Assembly: GCA_026002835.1 (NCBI GenBank) | Contig: BPGC01000001.1 | Coordinates: 248,001 to 312,000, forward strand | Direction of reading: 5' to 3' | Source: Candidatus Nitrosocaldaceae archaeon | GTDB lineage: Archaea > Thermoproteota > Nitrososphaeria > Nitrososphaerales > Nitrosocaldaceae | Length of the DNA stretch: 64,000 nucleotides | In this document: piece after piece, positions 7,698-16,271 of the stretch | Layout: each line of letters starts with the position of its first letter | How positions within the stretch are numbered: position 1 is the stretch's first letter | Notes under the pieces: model-generated | What the model saw: only the letters and a program-made list of their open reading frames with translations | What the model was told of the DNA's origin: nothing | Databases searched by the model: none | Made by a program: the position numbers and the translations under genes

Positions 7698-8869
7698 TGG
7701 GTATACTAAAGGTAACTAGGGTTAGCAAACCATTAATTATAGCAGCAGTAATATTTTTATTCATAGGATCTAGCATAGGAGCACTACTTATGATGTTATT
7801 ATTTGGCTTCAAGATCTCAATACCATTCGATATACTAAGATTACATAGGATAATACAGATCGATGGTTTTCTAACATTGCTTATTATGGGCATAGGTTAT
7901 ATGTTAATGCCTAGGTTTAGGAATATAGATAATCCAAAACCGTATCAAGTATATATACCATTTACACTAGTATTATCATCGCTAATATTATACATCATAA
8001 ACTATGAAATGTTAGCAGATGTATTGATACTTGCTGGTGTAGTAATATTCTCTCTATATATAATAAATACTACGAGGGTAAAACCTAGATTATTACCTAT
8101 CTCTGATTATTATATAATGCTAGCTATATCAGCCTTGATATCAATAAATATAATAAAATTGTTTGATATGCAATTAACATTACAGTATATACAACTATGG
8201 CTGTTATTCCCTCTCTTCATGATCTTAGGAGTAGAGTATAAAACCTTACCATCGTTTATAGGATACATAAATCCTAGGATGAATTATACTAAACTCTCAT
8301 TGATCTTAGGTGTATTAGCATTATCTATAGGTATAGCATCTCTAGTTATAGATCTAGCAGTAATATTTAGTATGATATTATTAGCAACTATAGCAGTATT
8401 TGATAAAGCAGTATATGCTACACATGGGTTTGATTATAGAGAGATACTTGAGAGATTAAATGGCGAAGAGTTGGCAAGATACAAGTTTACGTTATTGCAT
8501 ATAAGATTATCATATCTATTCCTTTACTCAGCACTAATCTCATCAATATTATATCATCTAACTTATACATTTGCTCTATATGATCTATCAATACATTTGA
8601 TGACTATAGGTTTTATGGGTTTAACTATAAAATTATACCTTCCTATGATGTTACCGCCAATAATAGGAAGGGTTATAAAATTTCAAAGGTTTAATTTGAT
8701 ACCATTATATTTGCTCCTTATAGCGTTAGGATTGAGAATAATAGGTATGTTCTTATTAGCATCAAATAACGAATTGTTACTTATAATAGGAGCATCTGGT
8801 TGGTTGATAATAATTGCATTATTCCTTTATGCTAGAATGATACATAAAAGCATGGGTGTAAGGTTTTAA
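7697..8869 (+). CDS. Polytopic membrane protein, NnrS/heme-copper-oxidase-subunit-I-like
   Basis: A 390-residue protein, nearly all hydrophobic, with about 11-12 predicted membrane helices. The segment [30 protein letters not shown] (about 38-67) has the histidine and G-x3-T pattern seen in NnrS-type proteins, which are distant relatives of cytochrome oxidase subunit I linked to nitric-oxide stress. Further histidines occur in later helices ([23 protein letters not shown]). The assignment is from pattern only; heme or copper binding is unproven. It overlaps the DHH gene upstream by one base and the convergent pstB by 4 bp. Confidence 0.5.
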   Translation: MGILKVTRVSKPLIIAAVIFLFIGSSIGALLMMLLFGFKISIPFDILRLHRIIQIDGFLTLLIMGIGYMLMPRFRNIDNPKPYQVYIPFTLVLSSLILYIINYEMLADVLILAGVVIFSLYIINTTRVKPRLLPISDYYIMLAISALISINIIKLFDMQLTLQYIQLWLLFPLFMILGVEYKTLPSFIGYINPRMNYTKLSLILGVLALSIGIASLVIDLAVIFSMILLATIAVFDKAVYATHGFDYREILERLNGEELARYKFTLLHIRLSYLFLYSALISSILYHLTYTFALYDLSIHLMTIGFMGLTIKLYLPMMLPPIIGRVIKFQRFNLIPLYLLLIALGLRIIGMFLLASNNELLLIIGASGWLIIIALFLYARMIHKSMGVRF

Positions 8870-9642
8870 CCAAACCTTCCGCTTATGTAATCTTCGGTAA
8901 GTTTCTCTTTTGGAGTTGAGAATATCTCTCTAGTTGGACCAAACTCTATCAATTTTCCTAGATACATAAATGCTGTATAATCTGATATTCTAGCAGCTTG
9001 CTGCATATTATGTGTTACAATAACTATTGTATATTTATCCTTGTTTGCTAAGATCAATTCTTCGATCTTTGCAGATGCAATTGGATCTAATGATGCAGTT
9101 GGTTCATCCATAAGAAGTACTTCTGGCTTTACTGCTAATGCTCTAGCAATACATAGCCTCTGCTGCTGACCCCCAGATAAGTTATATGCATTATCATCTA
9201 ATCTATCTTTTACCTCATCCCATAATGCTGCTTCCTTTAATGCCCATTCTATCTGTTTATCCATATCACCTTTGAAACCATTAACCTTCAATCCAAATGC
9301 TAGATTGTTATAAATGCTAGTAGGAAATGGATTTGGTTTCTGGAATACCATACCTATAAGCCTTCGAACTTCGGCAACGTTAACCCCTTTGGCATAGATA
9401 TTCTGACCATTAAAGAATACCTCCCCTTTAACAACAGCATCAACTAACTCATTCATTCTATTGAAACATTTTATCAATGTACTCTTACCACAACCAGATG
9501 GTCCTATAATAGCAGTTACTGTATTTCTAGGAATCTTTATATTTATATCCTTAATACCAAAAGTATCACCATATAAAACGCTAAGATTCCTAGTCTCTAA
9601 AACAATCTTACTATCCATCTGATAATCATTCTCATCATTCAT
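8866..9642 (-). CDS. pstB: Phosphate ABC transporter ATP-binding protein PstB
   Basis: Clear ABC ATPase: Walker [11 protein letters not shown]-loop VFQKPNPFP (the NPFP pattern is typical of PstB), signature LSGGQQQR, Walker [13 protein letters not shown] and the switch histidine in VTHNMQQA. It couples ATP hydrolysis to phosphate import through PstC and PstA. The frame is open up to a GTG at 9687, but ATGs at 9642 and 9618 fit better; 9642 lies about 30 bp from a TATA-like box and gives a 258-residue protein, close to the family length. It is divergent from pstSCA, not at the usual operon end. Confidence 0.95.
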   Translation of the reverse strand: MNDENDYQMDSKIVLETRNLSVLYGDTFGIKDINIKIPRNTVTAIIGPSGCGKSTLIKCFNRMNELVDAVVKGEVFFNGQNIYAKGVNVAEVRRLIGMVFQKPNPFPTSIYNNLAFGLKVNGFKGDMDKQIEWALKEAALWDEVKDRLDDNAYNLSGGQQQRLCIARALAVKPEVLLMDEPTASLDPIASAKIEELILANKDKYTIVIVTHNMQQAARISDYTAFMYLGKLIEFGPTREIFSTPKEKLTEDYISGRFG

Positions 9643-9668
9643 GTATTTATTATGCTGCTTATCAGCTT

Positions 9669-9676
9669 TAAATATA
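9669..9676 (-). promoter_or_regulatory. TATA-like element for pstB
   Basis: TATATTTA on the minus strand is centred about 30 bp before the ATG at 9642. It lies between the 18-bp palindrome and the gene. Confidence 0.4.
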
Positions 9677-9731
9677 CCTTTTAGCACAGGATCTCTTCAT
9701 AAGAGAGAGATAAAATGTTTTACTATATGAA

Positions 9732-9749
9732 CTATATAGATCTATATAG
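9732..9749. promoter_or_regulatory. Perfect 18-bp palindrome in the pstB-pstS divergent promoter region
   Basis: CTATATAGATCTATATAG is a perfect inverted repeat with no spacer, midway between the divergent pstB and pstS starts. A TATA-like TTATATCAT (9774-9782) lies between it and the pstS ATG. A shorter palindrome with the same CTATATAGAT core precedes the PhoU-type regulator gene (12675-12686). The shared core suggests one phosphate-responsive regulator binding both; this is inference. Confidence 0.55.
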
Positions 9750-9805
9750 AGAATATATATTATTTTAGAATTGGTTATATCATAATTCCTTTTTACTTTC
9801 TTTAG

Positions 9806-10858
9806 ATGAACAACGCTGTAATAGTCGGTGTAATGATTGCTGCAGTAATAATTGGTGTTATAATTGCCATATTTGGCACAACAGAGTTTAGCACGCAAAG
9901 TACTGAAACGGTAAGAGAAGAGAATGTAAGAGAAGTTAGTGCTACACAATTATCTGGATCTATCCTCATAGATGGTTCTAGTACAGTATATCCTATAACT
10001 GAATATATTGCAGAAAAGTTTAGTGAAGTTCAGCCAGATGTTGATGTTACAGTGGCAATATCTGGTACTGGAGGAGGTTATAAAAGGTTTGTAATAGGGG
10101 AGACTGATATAAATGATGCGTCTAGACCTATAAAGCAGAAAGAGATAGATTTGGCTGCTAAGAATAATGTTAGATATGTTCAGATACCAGTAGCATTAGA
10201 AGGATTAAGTATTGTTGTAAACTTAGATAATAATTGGATACAAAATGATTGTATATCAATTGAAGAGTTAAGGGAGATATGGAAGCCTGATAGCAATGTT
10301 ATGAAATGGAGTGATTTAGATCCATCATATCCAGATGGAGATATTAGATTGTATGGTGCTGGACCGGATTCTGGAACCTTCGACTATTTTACTGAAAGAG
10401 TAGTAGGAGAATCAAGAGCATCTAGAACAGATTATATACCTAGCGAAGATGATAATGTGCTAGTGCAAGGAATAGCATCCGATAGATATGCTTTAGGTTA
10501 TATTCCATTGGCATATGTAGAGCAATCTTTAGATAGATTGAAACTTTTATCAGTATCTGAAGAGAAAGGAGGCAAATGTGTATTACCAAAGACAAAGACT
10601 ATAATCTCTGGCGAATATCCATTAGCTAGACCATTATTCATAACTGTAAACTATGACAAATTACAGATGAAGGAAGAGTTGAAAGAGTTTATAATATTCT
10701 ATCTAACTAATGCAAGAGAGGCTGCGTTAAAAGTAGGATATGTCCCATTACCAGATCAGTATTATGAAGATGCTGTTATTGCAATAAAAGAAGGCAGATA
10801 CCAGCCAAATGACTTGACTACATTTGAGGAGTTATACAAAAAGTATGGAGGGATCTAA
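9806..10858 (+). CDS. pstS: Phosphate-binding protein PstS
   Basis: A 350-residue secreted or membrane-anchored solute-binding protein. The first 25 residues are hydrophobic (signal anchor), followed by a polar linker rich in T, S and E. The mature domain begins near GSILIDGSSTVYPITEYIAEKF, and the phosphate-binding signatures DGSSTVYP, SGTGGGYKRF and GAGPDSGTFDYF are all present. It captures phosphate outside the cell for PstCA. No lipobox cysteine is seen, so anchoring by the N-terminal helix is likely. Stop and pstC start overlap (TAATG). Confidence 0.95.
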   Translation: MNNAVIVGVMIAAVIIGVIIAIFGTTEFSTQSTETVREENVREVSATQLSGSILIDGSSTVYPITEYIAEKFSEVQPDVDVTVAISGTGGGYKRFVIGETDINDASRPIKQKEIDLAAKNNVRYVQIPVALEGLSIVVNLDNNWIQNDCISIEELREIWKPDSNVMKWSDLDPSYPDGDIRLYGAGPDSGTFDYFTERVVGESRASRTDYIPSEDDNVLVQGIASDRYALGYIPLAYVEQSLDRLKLLSVSEEKGGKCVLPKTKTIISGEYPLARPLFITVNYDKLQMKEELKEFIIFYLTNAREAALKVGYVPLPDQYYEDAVIAIKEGRYQPNDLTTFEELYKKYGGI

Positions 10859-11778
10859 TGACATCTGAAAAAGATAGACAACTATTTTTTTCTTATGCTA
10901 ATAAAGATCTAATTGATCTTATAGTTAGGTTTGGTTTATTAGGAGCAGCATTATTCACAGTTGCTGCTATTATCATAATTGCTTATTCCTTGATATCTGA
11001 ATCGGTATCATTCTTTATGGAAGTTCCATTATCTGAATTCTTGTTTGGAACTGAATGGACTGCGTTCTTTGATGATAAGCAGTTCGGAACGTTACCATTA
11101 CTATCTGGTACATTATTAACTACAGCAATTGCATTAGGATTAGCAATACCAATAGGAATAGGCTCTGCTATATTCCTAAGTGAGTATGCTTCTACATCAC
11201 TAAGAAAGACAGTAAAACCCATACTAGAGGTATTAGCTGGTATTCCTACTGTAGTATATGGTTATTTTGCTCTCTATTTTATAACTCCAAACTTCAAGTA
11301 TTTTATACCAGATCTTTATACATATAATGCATTCTCTGCTGGTATAGCTATGGGTATTATGATCGTTCCTACAATAGCATCTTTAACTGAAGATGCATTC
11401 TATCTAGTTCCAAGAAGCTTAAAGGCTGGAGGATATGCTTTAGGAGCTAGGAAGAGTACAGTAATATTAAGAATAGTTATACCATACTCATTATCAGCAA
11501 TATTTGCTACAATAATTCTAGCAATAGGCAGAGCTATAGGAGAGACTATGATAGTTGCCATAGCAGCTGGTTTGAAACCAACTCTAACATTAAATCCATT
11601 TGAAAGCATAATGACTATGACATCAGCTATAGCACAAGCTGCTACTGGAGATGCTGTACAAGGTACTATAGAATATACATCACTCTTTGCAATTGCTGTA
11701 TACCTATTTGTAATAGTAATAATACTTAACATAATATCTCATTACATAAAGAAGAGGTGGGAGATAAAACATGAGTAG
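10858..11778 (+). CDS. pstC: Phosphate ABC transporter permease PstC
   Basis: A 306-residue permease with six membrane helices. The BPD-transporter EAA-like loop is visible as GGYALGARKSTVILRIVIPYSLSAI, and the PstC-typical GTLPLLSGTLLTT and ILEVLAGIPTVVYGYFAL are present. It pairs with PstA to form the membrane channel. The gene overlaps pstS by one base and pstA by 8 bp, so translational coupling is likely. Confidence 0.95.
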   Translation: MTSEKDRQLFFSYANKDLIDLIVRFGLLGAALFTVAAIIIIAYSLISESVSFFMEVPLSEFLFGTEWTAFFDDKQFGTLPLLSGTLLTTAIALGLAIPIGIGSAIFLSEYASTSLRKTVKPILEVLAGIPTVVYGYFALYFITPNFKYFIPDLYTYNAFSAGIAMGIMIVPTIASLTEDAFYLVPRSLKAGGYALGARKSTVILRIVIPYSLSAIFATIILAIGRAIGETMIVAIAAGLKPTLTLNPFESIMTMTSAIAQAATGDAVQGTIEYTSLFAIAVYLFVIVIILNIISHYIKKRWEIKHE

Positions 11779-12640
11779 ATTAAGGAAGAAGAATAATATT
11801 ATAAATCTACAAGAGTTCAGTTTCCAGACTTATTTATTAATAACAATAGCATTATTGGTTATGATACTAACTATATTAATAGTCAATATACTTCTTAATG
11901 GAATAGATAGATTAAGTTTTAATCTAATAACAAATTACCCATCTTCAGATGTAGATAAGGCTGGTATGAGGCCAGCTGTAATAGGTTCGTTATATACAGT
12001 AGGTGTAGCAATATTAATAGCATTACCATTAGGAGTGGCAACTGGCTTATATCTGCATGAGTATGGTGCTAAAAACAAGATAAATAAGCTTATTGAGATG
12101 TCATTAGTCAATCTTGCTGGAGTGCCTTCAGTAATATTTGGTTTAGTAGCATTGAGTTTCTTATCCTATACTCTAGGTTTTGGTAGATCTATAATAGTAG
12201 GCTCAATAGCATTAGCATTCTTAGTATTACCATTGATTGTAGTAGCAACTATAGAGAGTGCTAGGTTAGTTCCTTCTTCTCATAGACTAGCAGCATATGC
12301 TTTAGGAGCAAACAAGTATCAAGTTGTATTTAGAATAGTCTTGCCTAGAATAATACCAGGAGCGTTAACAAGTTCGATCTTAGCAGTATCAAGAGCATTA
12401 GGAGAAGCAGCACCAATATTAGTTATTAGTGGCTTGGTATTTATACGAAGAGATCCAATCTCAATATTTGATGAGTTTACAGTTATGCCTCTGCAGATAT
12501 TCAACTGGATCAGCAGACCTAATCAAGCATTCATAGAGTTATCTGCATCAGCAATAATAGTATTGTTGATGATATTGATATCATTGAATGTTGTAGCAAT
12601 ATATTTGAGAAATAAGCTGCAGAAAAGGATTGCTGATTAA
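11771..12640 (+). CDS. pstA: Phosphate ABC transporter permease PstA
   Basis: A 289-residue permease: an N-terminal helix, then the periplasmic-side GMRPAVIGSLYT pattern, LVNLAGVPSVIFGLVAL (PstA family) and the EAA loop AAYALGANKYQVVFRIVLPRIIPGA. A glutamate in SRALGEAAPILVISG is characteristic. Five to six membrane helices are predicted. Last gene of the pstSCA run; the regulator gene follows after a 65-bp gap with its own palindrome. Confidence 0.95.
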   Translation: MSRLRKKNNIINLQEFSFQTYLLITIALLVMILTILIVNILLNGIDRLSFNLITNYPSSDVDKAGMRPAVIGSLYTVGVAILIALPLGVATGLYLHEYGAKNKINKLIEMSLVNLAGVPSVIFGLVALSFLSYTLGFGRSIIVGSIALAFLVLPLIVVATIESARLVPSSHRLAAYALGANKYQVVFRIVLPRIIPGALTSSILAVSRALGEAAPILVISGLVFIRRDPISIFDEFTVMPLQIFNWISRPNQAFIELSASAIIVLLMILISLNVVAIYLRNKLQKRIAD

Positions 12641-12674
12641 TATAGTTTATTTATTTACTATATATTTTAGTAAC

Positions 12675-12686
12675 ATCTATATAGAT
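12675..12686. promoter_or_regulatory. 12-bp palindrome upstream of the AbrB-PhoU regulator
   Basis: ATCTATATAGAT is a perfect palindrome 20-31 bp before the ATG at 12706, overlapping where a TATA box would be. It shares the CTATATAGAT core with the 18-bp palindrome of the pst promoter. It could be an autoregulatory operator, though an AT-rich palindrome at this spot could also just be a TATA box. Confidence 0.4.
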
Positions 12687-12705
12687 AAGAAGATAGAGTA
12701 TATAC

Positions 12706-13737
12706 ATGCAGATTATCGATAAAGAAGTTAGGAAGATACAACTAACTGGTAAGACTACATACATAGTATCTCTACCAAAGAAGTGGGTTGAAGATCTAGG
12801 TTTAGAGAGCGGCAGTTTAGTTACAATACTTAAACAGCCTAATAACTCATTATTGATATTACCAGATCTTATAACAAAACCGATCAGAAATGAAGAGGTT
12901 ACTCTAATAATACCACCTAATAAGAGTGGAGAGTCTATAAAGAGAAGAGTTGTATCAGCATACCTTGCTGGATATAATATAATACATATTAGGAACAAAC
13001 ATGGTGTTATAACACCTAAGCAAAGAGAAGCAATTAGAGAAGTTGTTAGAAGGAATCTTGTTAGTACTGAGATAATAGCAGACTCTTCAAACTTTATAAC
13101 CATTCAAACTTTAACTAGCCTTCCAGAGTTATCAATAAAGAGTGTATTAAGAAGAATGTTCTTGATAGCATCTGCAATGCATAAAGATGCTATGACAGCA
13201 TTAAGAGATCTTAATAGAGAACTTGCTGATAGTATAGTAAACTCTGATGATGAGGTAGATAAATTTAGTCTATACATAATGAGGAATCTTGTATTAGCAT
13301 CATATAGCGAGCGTGTATTAAAAGATATGGGCTTATTAAGATTGTCAGATACATTAGGCTATAGAGTGGCTGTCAAAAGCATAGAAAGGGTAGCAGATCA
13401 TGCTGTAGCAATTGCAAATAAGAGTAAAGAGTTTGCTTCTAAACCATCTAGAGATATAATGAACAAGATAGAAGATATGAGTAACTTTGCATTGTCTATG
13501 TTTGAAGATGCGGTAGAGGCTTTATTGAGAAGAGATTATGATCTAGCAGATAACGTTGCTGAAAAGGCTTATACAATAAAAGAGATGGAGAAAGACATCA
13601 TTAATCATATAGCAAATGATCGGAATCTAAGTAATTATAAGTTGATACTGGAAGATCTTAGAAGAGTTGCAGAGTATTCAAGTGATATAAGTGAAGTGGC
13701 TATTAATCATACTATAGATGAGATAATAATATCATAG
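12706..13737 (+). CDS. PhoU-domain phosphate regulator with N-terminal AbrB/SpoVT domain
   Basis: A 343-residue protein. The N-terminal 50 residues (VRKIQLTGKTTYIVSLPKKW, LGLESGS) form a swapped-hairpin AbrB-type DNA-binding domain. The C-terminal half has two PhoU-like helical repeats (RRMFLIASAMHKDAM, SIERVADHAVAIAN; LLRRDYDLADNV, DLRRVAEYSSDISE), each with the E/D-rich metal-binding pattern of PhoU. This AbrB-PhoU fusion is common in archaea and is thought to tie phosphate signalling to transcription. Position directly after pstSCA supports that role. Confidence 0.88.
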   Translation: MQIIDKEVRKIQLTGKTTYIVSLPKKWVEDLGLESGSLVTILKQPNNSLLILPDLITKPIRNEEVTLIIPPNKSGESIKRRVVSAYLAGYNIIHIRNKHGVITPKQREAIREVVRRNLVSTEIIADSSNFITIQTLTSLPELSIKSVLRRMFLIASAMHKDAMTALRDLNRELADSIVNSDDEVDKFSLYIMRNLVLASYSERVLKDMGLLRLSDTLGYRVAVKSIERVADHAVAIANKSKEFASKPSRDIMNKIEDMSNFALSMFEDAVEALLRRDYDLADNVAEKAYTIKEMEKDIINHIANDRNLSNYKLILEDLRRVAEYSSDISEVAINHTIDEIIIS

Positions 13738-13742
13738 ATATG

Positions 13743-13752
13743 TTTTTATTTA
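13743..13752 (+). promoter_or_regulatory. TATA-like element for hsp20
   Basis: TTTTTATTTA lies 20-29 bp upstream of the ATG at 13772 with no ribosome binding site between, as in leaderless archaeal genes. Confidence 0.5.
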
Positions 13753-13771
13753 ATGATGAAGTAGTTATATT

Positions 13772-14341
13772 ATGTCTTGGGAAGAATGGTTTAAGAAGAG
13801 GATGAGGCCTTTTACTGGTCCTTGGTTCTATGAGATAGAGAAAGCATTTGAAGAGATGGAGAAGATGTTTGAAGAGAGTATGAAAGAGATGGAGAAGATG
13901 CCAAAAGAGCTTGTTAGAGAAACAAAGTTACCGGATGGTACTATAAGGAGAGAGTGGGGACCGTTTGTATATGGTTACTCTGTAACAATAGGACCGGATG
14001 GGAAGCCTAGGATTAGAGAGTTTGGAAATGTTAAACCTGGGTTAGGAAGGTTTGCTCTAAGCGAAGAGAGAGAGCCATTAGTAGATATAATTGAAGATAA
14101 TGAGACTGTAAAGATATTAGCGGAGATTCCTGGAGTAGATAAGAAGGATATAAAGGTAAATGCTACTGAGAGGAGTGTTAGTATAAGATGCGAGACACCA
14201 GAAAGGAAGTATAGGAAAGAGATCGAATTACCAGTAGAGGTTGATGTATCTAGTGCTAAATCATCTTACAAGAATGGTATACTAGAGATAACATTCAAGA
14301 AGAAAAAGAGAGAGTCTGGTGTGGATATAAAGATAGAGTAA
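13772..14341 (+). CDS. hsp20: Small heat shock protein, Hsp20/alpha-crystallin family
   Basis: A 189-residue chaperone. The N-terminal arm is rich in aromatic residues, then E, M and K (EWFKKRMRPFTGPWFY, EEMEKMFEESMKEMEK). A middle segment with GPFVYGYSVTIGPDGKPRIREFGN is typical of archaeal long sHsps. The alpha-crystallin domain (about 105-185) has VKILAEIPGVDKKDIKV and the closing YKNGILEITFKKK. It likely forms oligomers that hold unfolding proteins. The PAC2 gene follows with its own TATA-like box. Confidence 0.93.
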   Translation: MSWEEWFKKRMRPFTGPWFYEIEKAFEEMEKMFEESMKEMEKMPKELVRETKLPDGTIRREWGPFVYGYSVTIGPDGKPRIREFGNVKPGLGRFALSEEREPLVDIIEDNETVKILAEIPGVDKKDIKVNATERSVSIRCETPERKYRKEIELPVEVDVSSAKSSYKNGILEITFKKKKRESGVDIKIE

Positions 14342-14344
14342 AAG

Positions 14345-14352
14345 TTTATTTA
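14345..14352 (+). promoter_or_regulatory. TATA-like element for the PAC2 gene
   Basis: TTTATTTA is 23-30 bp before the ATG at 14375, separating this gene from hsp20 as a possible independent unit. Confidence 0.4.
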
Positions 14353-14374
14353 CAATCTTTATTTATTAAAGCGT

Positions 14375-15094
14375 ATGTCAGAGGAGATGATAATAAATGC
14401 TACTGTCAAATCTAAAGAACCTTATGCAATAATAGGTTTACCAGATGTTGGTTTAGTAGGTTCAATTGCTACTGCATATATGATTGAAGAACTTAAGATG
14501 AGAGAGATAGGATATATGGATGCTGATATTTATCATCCATTGATAATAGTCAAGAATGGAGAGATCAAAAGACCTATAAGACTTTATGAAAGGGATAATA
14601 TAATAGCAGTAACATCTGATATGCCAGTAACTCCAGCAATTGCTGTAGATTTTGCTAAAGTATTGATAAATTGGCTTAAAGATCTGAAGCCTAGATTGAT
14701 AATAAATGTAACTGGGATTCCAGTACAAAATAGAATATCTATTGAGAAACCAGAGGTTCTAGCATTACAAACAAATTATACTAATAAGATAAATAATGTT
14801 AGAGCATTCAATGATGGTTTTATAATGGGTACATATGCATCTATAATAAAAGAGTGTTATAATAACAATCTACCATCATTAACATTATTAGCACAAACAT
14901 ACCTCAACTTCCCAGATCCAGCAGCTGCAATGTCTGTATTGAATGTAATAAATGGATTACTAAATATAAATATTAATCTTAAAAGGTTGGAAGAAGAGGC
15001 TGAGATAATAAAACTCAAGACTAGGGAACTTATGAAACAGACTGAAAATGCTATAACAAAGTCAAAGGTTGGAGTGCCAAGTATATATAGATGA
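14375..15094 (+). CDS. PAC2 family protein (proteasome assembly chaperone-like)
   Basis: A 239-residue protein with the PAC2 fold signature: AIIGLPDVGLVGSIATAYMIEEL at the N-terminus, then YHPLIIVKNGEI, a TSDMPVTPAIAVDFAKVLINWL segment, and VTGIPVQNR. Archaeal PAC2 proteins resemble proteasome assembly chaperones, but their own partners are little known. Its placement between two Hsp20-type genes fits protein quality control. The last codons overlap the next gene by 4 bp. Confidence 0.85.
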   Translation: MSEEMIINATVKSKEPYAIIGLPDVGLVGSIATAYMIEELKMREIGYMDADIYHPLIIVKNGEIKRPIRLYERDNIIAVTSDMPVTPAIAVDFAKVLINWLKDLKPRLIINVTGIPVQNRISIEKPEVLALQTNYTNKINNVRAFNDGFIMGTYASIIKECYNNNLPSLTLLAQTYLNFPDPAAAMSVLNVINGLLNININLKRLEEEAEIIKLKTRELMKQTENAITKSKVGVPSIYR

Positions 15095-15498
15095 AATACA
15101 AATATTTAGTGATTGATATGGAGCGTATAAATACTATTGATGAATTAATGGATTACTTGCTTAATGAGTTAGAGCTATACGATCTAGAGAAGAGAGAGAT
15201 CAAACCTTTAACTCATATTATAGAGACTGAAGATGAGGTTATAGTAACATTGGATCTTCCGTGTATATCAAAGAAGGATATTAGTATAAAAGGTACTGAA
15301 GATACACTTATTATAAAAGCTAGTTGTAATAGTAAGATAAGATTACCAGAACTGAATACAGAGTTTAATGGTTATAGCAAAAGCATAAGATTGCCTACTA
15401 AAGTAGAACCTAGACATGCAAAGGCTTACTTTAATAATGGAGTATTACAGATAAGGTTGCCTAAAAAGATAGAAGGAAAAGAGATCGAGGTTGATTAG
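15091..15498 (+). CDS. Hsp20/CS-domain protein
   Basis: A 135-residue protein with one alpha-crystallin/CS-like domain: LTHIIETEDEVIVTLDLPCISKKDISIKG at 50-75 and the end motif YFNNGVLQIRLPKK. The N-terminal 45 residues are a short acidic and leucine-rich extension. Compared with the Hsp20 at 13772 it lacks the long arm, so it is probably a smaller co-chaperone-like member. It overlaps PAC2 upstream (ATGA), suggesting joint expression. Confidence 0.8.
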   Translation: MKYKYLVIDMERINTIDELMDYLLNELELYDLEKREIKPLTHIIETEDEVIVTLDLPCISKKDISIKGTEDTLIIKASCNSKIRLPELNTEFNGYSKSIRLPTKVEPRHAKAYFNNGVLQIRLPKKIEGKEIEVD

Positions 15499-15499
15499 T

Positions 15500-16051
15500 A
15501 TGAAGATAGCATTGGATTTAGATGGAACGTTAGCTGATATAATAGGATCATGGCTTATAGAATATAATAAGAAGAGTAGAGAAAAGTTAGACTATAATAA
15601 TATAACAAAATGGGATTTCTGGATAAAATTGGGTTATACACCAACTAGATTCTTCAAAGAATTATCTAATTGCTGGAAGAGGTGGCAGCATATAAAGCCT
15701 ATAGAAGATAGAGTAAGTTATGCTGTTGAACAATTACATAGATTTGGTAAGGTTGATATAGTTACTGCCAGAGATCCAGAGAGTAGTAATTATGCTAAAG
15801 AATGGCTAAACTATTATAATATACCATACAATGAATTTGTGCTTGTTGCTAGAGGTAGCGATAAAGCATATTTGGATTATGATATATTTATAGATGATTC
15901 TCCGATCAATGCTAAAAAGATCTCACGTTTCAATAAGATGATTTTATTATACGACCAACCATGGAATAGAGATGTTAGAGAGAATAATAATATCATAAGG
16001 ATCAGAAAGTTGCTAGATGCATTAGATCTAATACCTAGAGTAATAGCATAA
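15500..16051 (+). CDS. HAD-family 5'(3')-nucleotidase-like phosphatase
   Basis: About 183 residues. The HAD motif I DLDGTLAD is at the N-terminus, preceded by KIAL. Motif II-type VTARDPES and motif IV-type FIDDSPINA are present, which matches the NT5C/YqfW group of deoxyribonucleotidases. The cap has NITKWDFWIKLGY. It likely removes phosphate from a nucleotide or small metabolite. The ATG at 15500 is preferred to the TTG at 15491; at 15491 the gene would overlap the previous one by 8 bp. tRNA-Leu follows. Confidence 0.8.
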   Translation: MKIALDLDGTLADIIGSWLIEYNKKSREKLDYNNITKWDFWIKLGYTPTRFFKELSNCWKRWQHIKPIEDRVSYAVEQLHRFGKVDIVTARDPESSNYAKEWLNYYNIPYNEFVLVARGSDKAYLDYDIFIDDSPINAKKISRFNKMILLYDQPWNRDVRENNNIIRIRKLLDALDLIPRVIA

Positions 16052-16084
16052 TAAATAAAGAGGTTTTTCTGAATATAAACTAGA

Positions 16085-16187
16085 GCGGGGGTCGCCAAGC
16101 CTGGCCAACGGCGCAGGGCTTAGGTTATTTCTAATATGAGATACCCTGTCCCTTAGGGGTTCGTGGGTTCAAATCCCACCCCCCGCA
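16085..16187 (+). tRNA. tRNA-Leu (TAG) with an 18-nt intron
   Basis: The 7-bp acceptor GCGGGGG pairs with CCCCCGC before discriminator A. The anticodon stem CAGGG/CCCTG encloses C-T-TAG-G, giving anticodon TAG (16121-16123). The extra bases TTATTTCTAATATGAGAT (16125-16142) between positions 37 and 38 are a canonical archaeal intron. A long variable arm (TCCC...GGGG) marks it as class II, consistent with leucine. The T arm is GTGGG-TTCAAAT-CCCAC. No encoded CCA. Confidence 0.92.
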
Positions 16188-16219
16188 TTTAGATTATTTA
16201 TTATAAATCCTAATAAGTA

Positions 16220-16239
16220 ATCTCTGTATACATAGAGAT
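16220..16239. repeat. Short inverted repeat before the Gfo/Idh gene
   Basis: ATCTCT (16220-16225) and AGAGAT (16234-16239) flank an 8-nt spacer, just upstream of the TATA-like ATATATTAAA before the ATG at 16272. It could be an operator or part of a terminator after tRNA-Leu. Apart from this, the 84 bp between tRNA and gene are plain AT-rich sequence. Confidence 0.3.
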
Positions 16240-16271
16240 ATATATTAAATTGTTTTGTATATAATCTGTTT

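Noticed and set aside
9668..9949. A minus-strand frame of 93 codons across the pstB-pstS promoter region
   Set aside because: It overlaps the start of pstS and the palindrome, is rich in Y, S and C as random AT-rich translation would be, and has no recognisable features.
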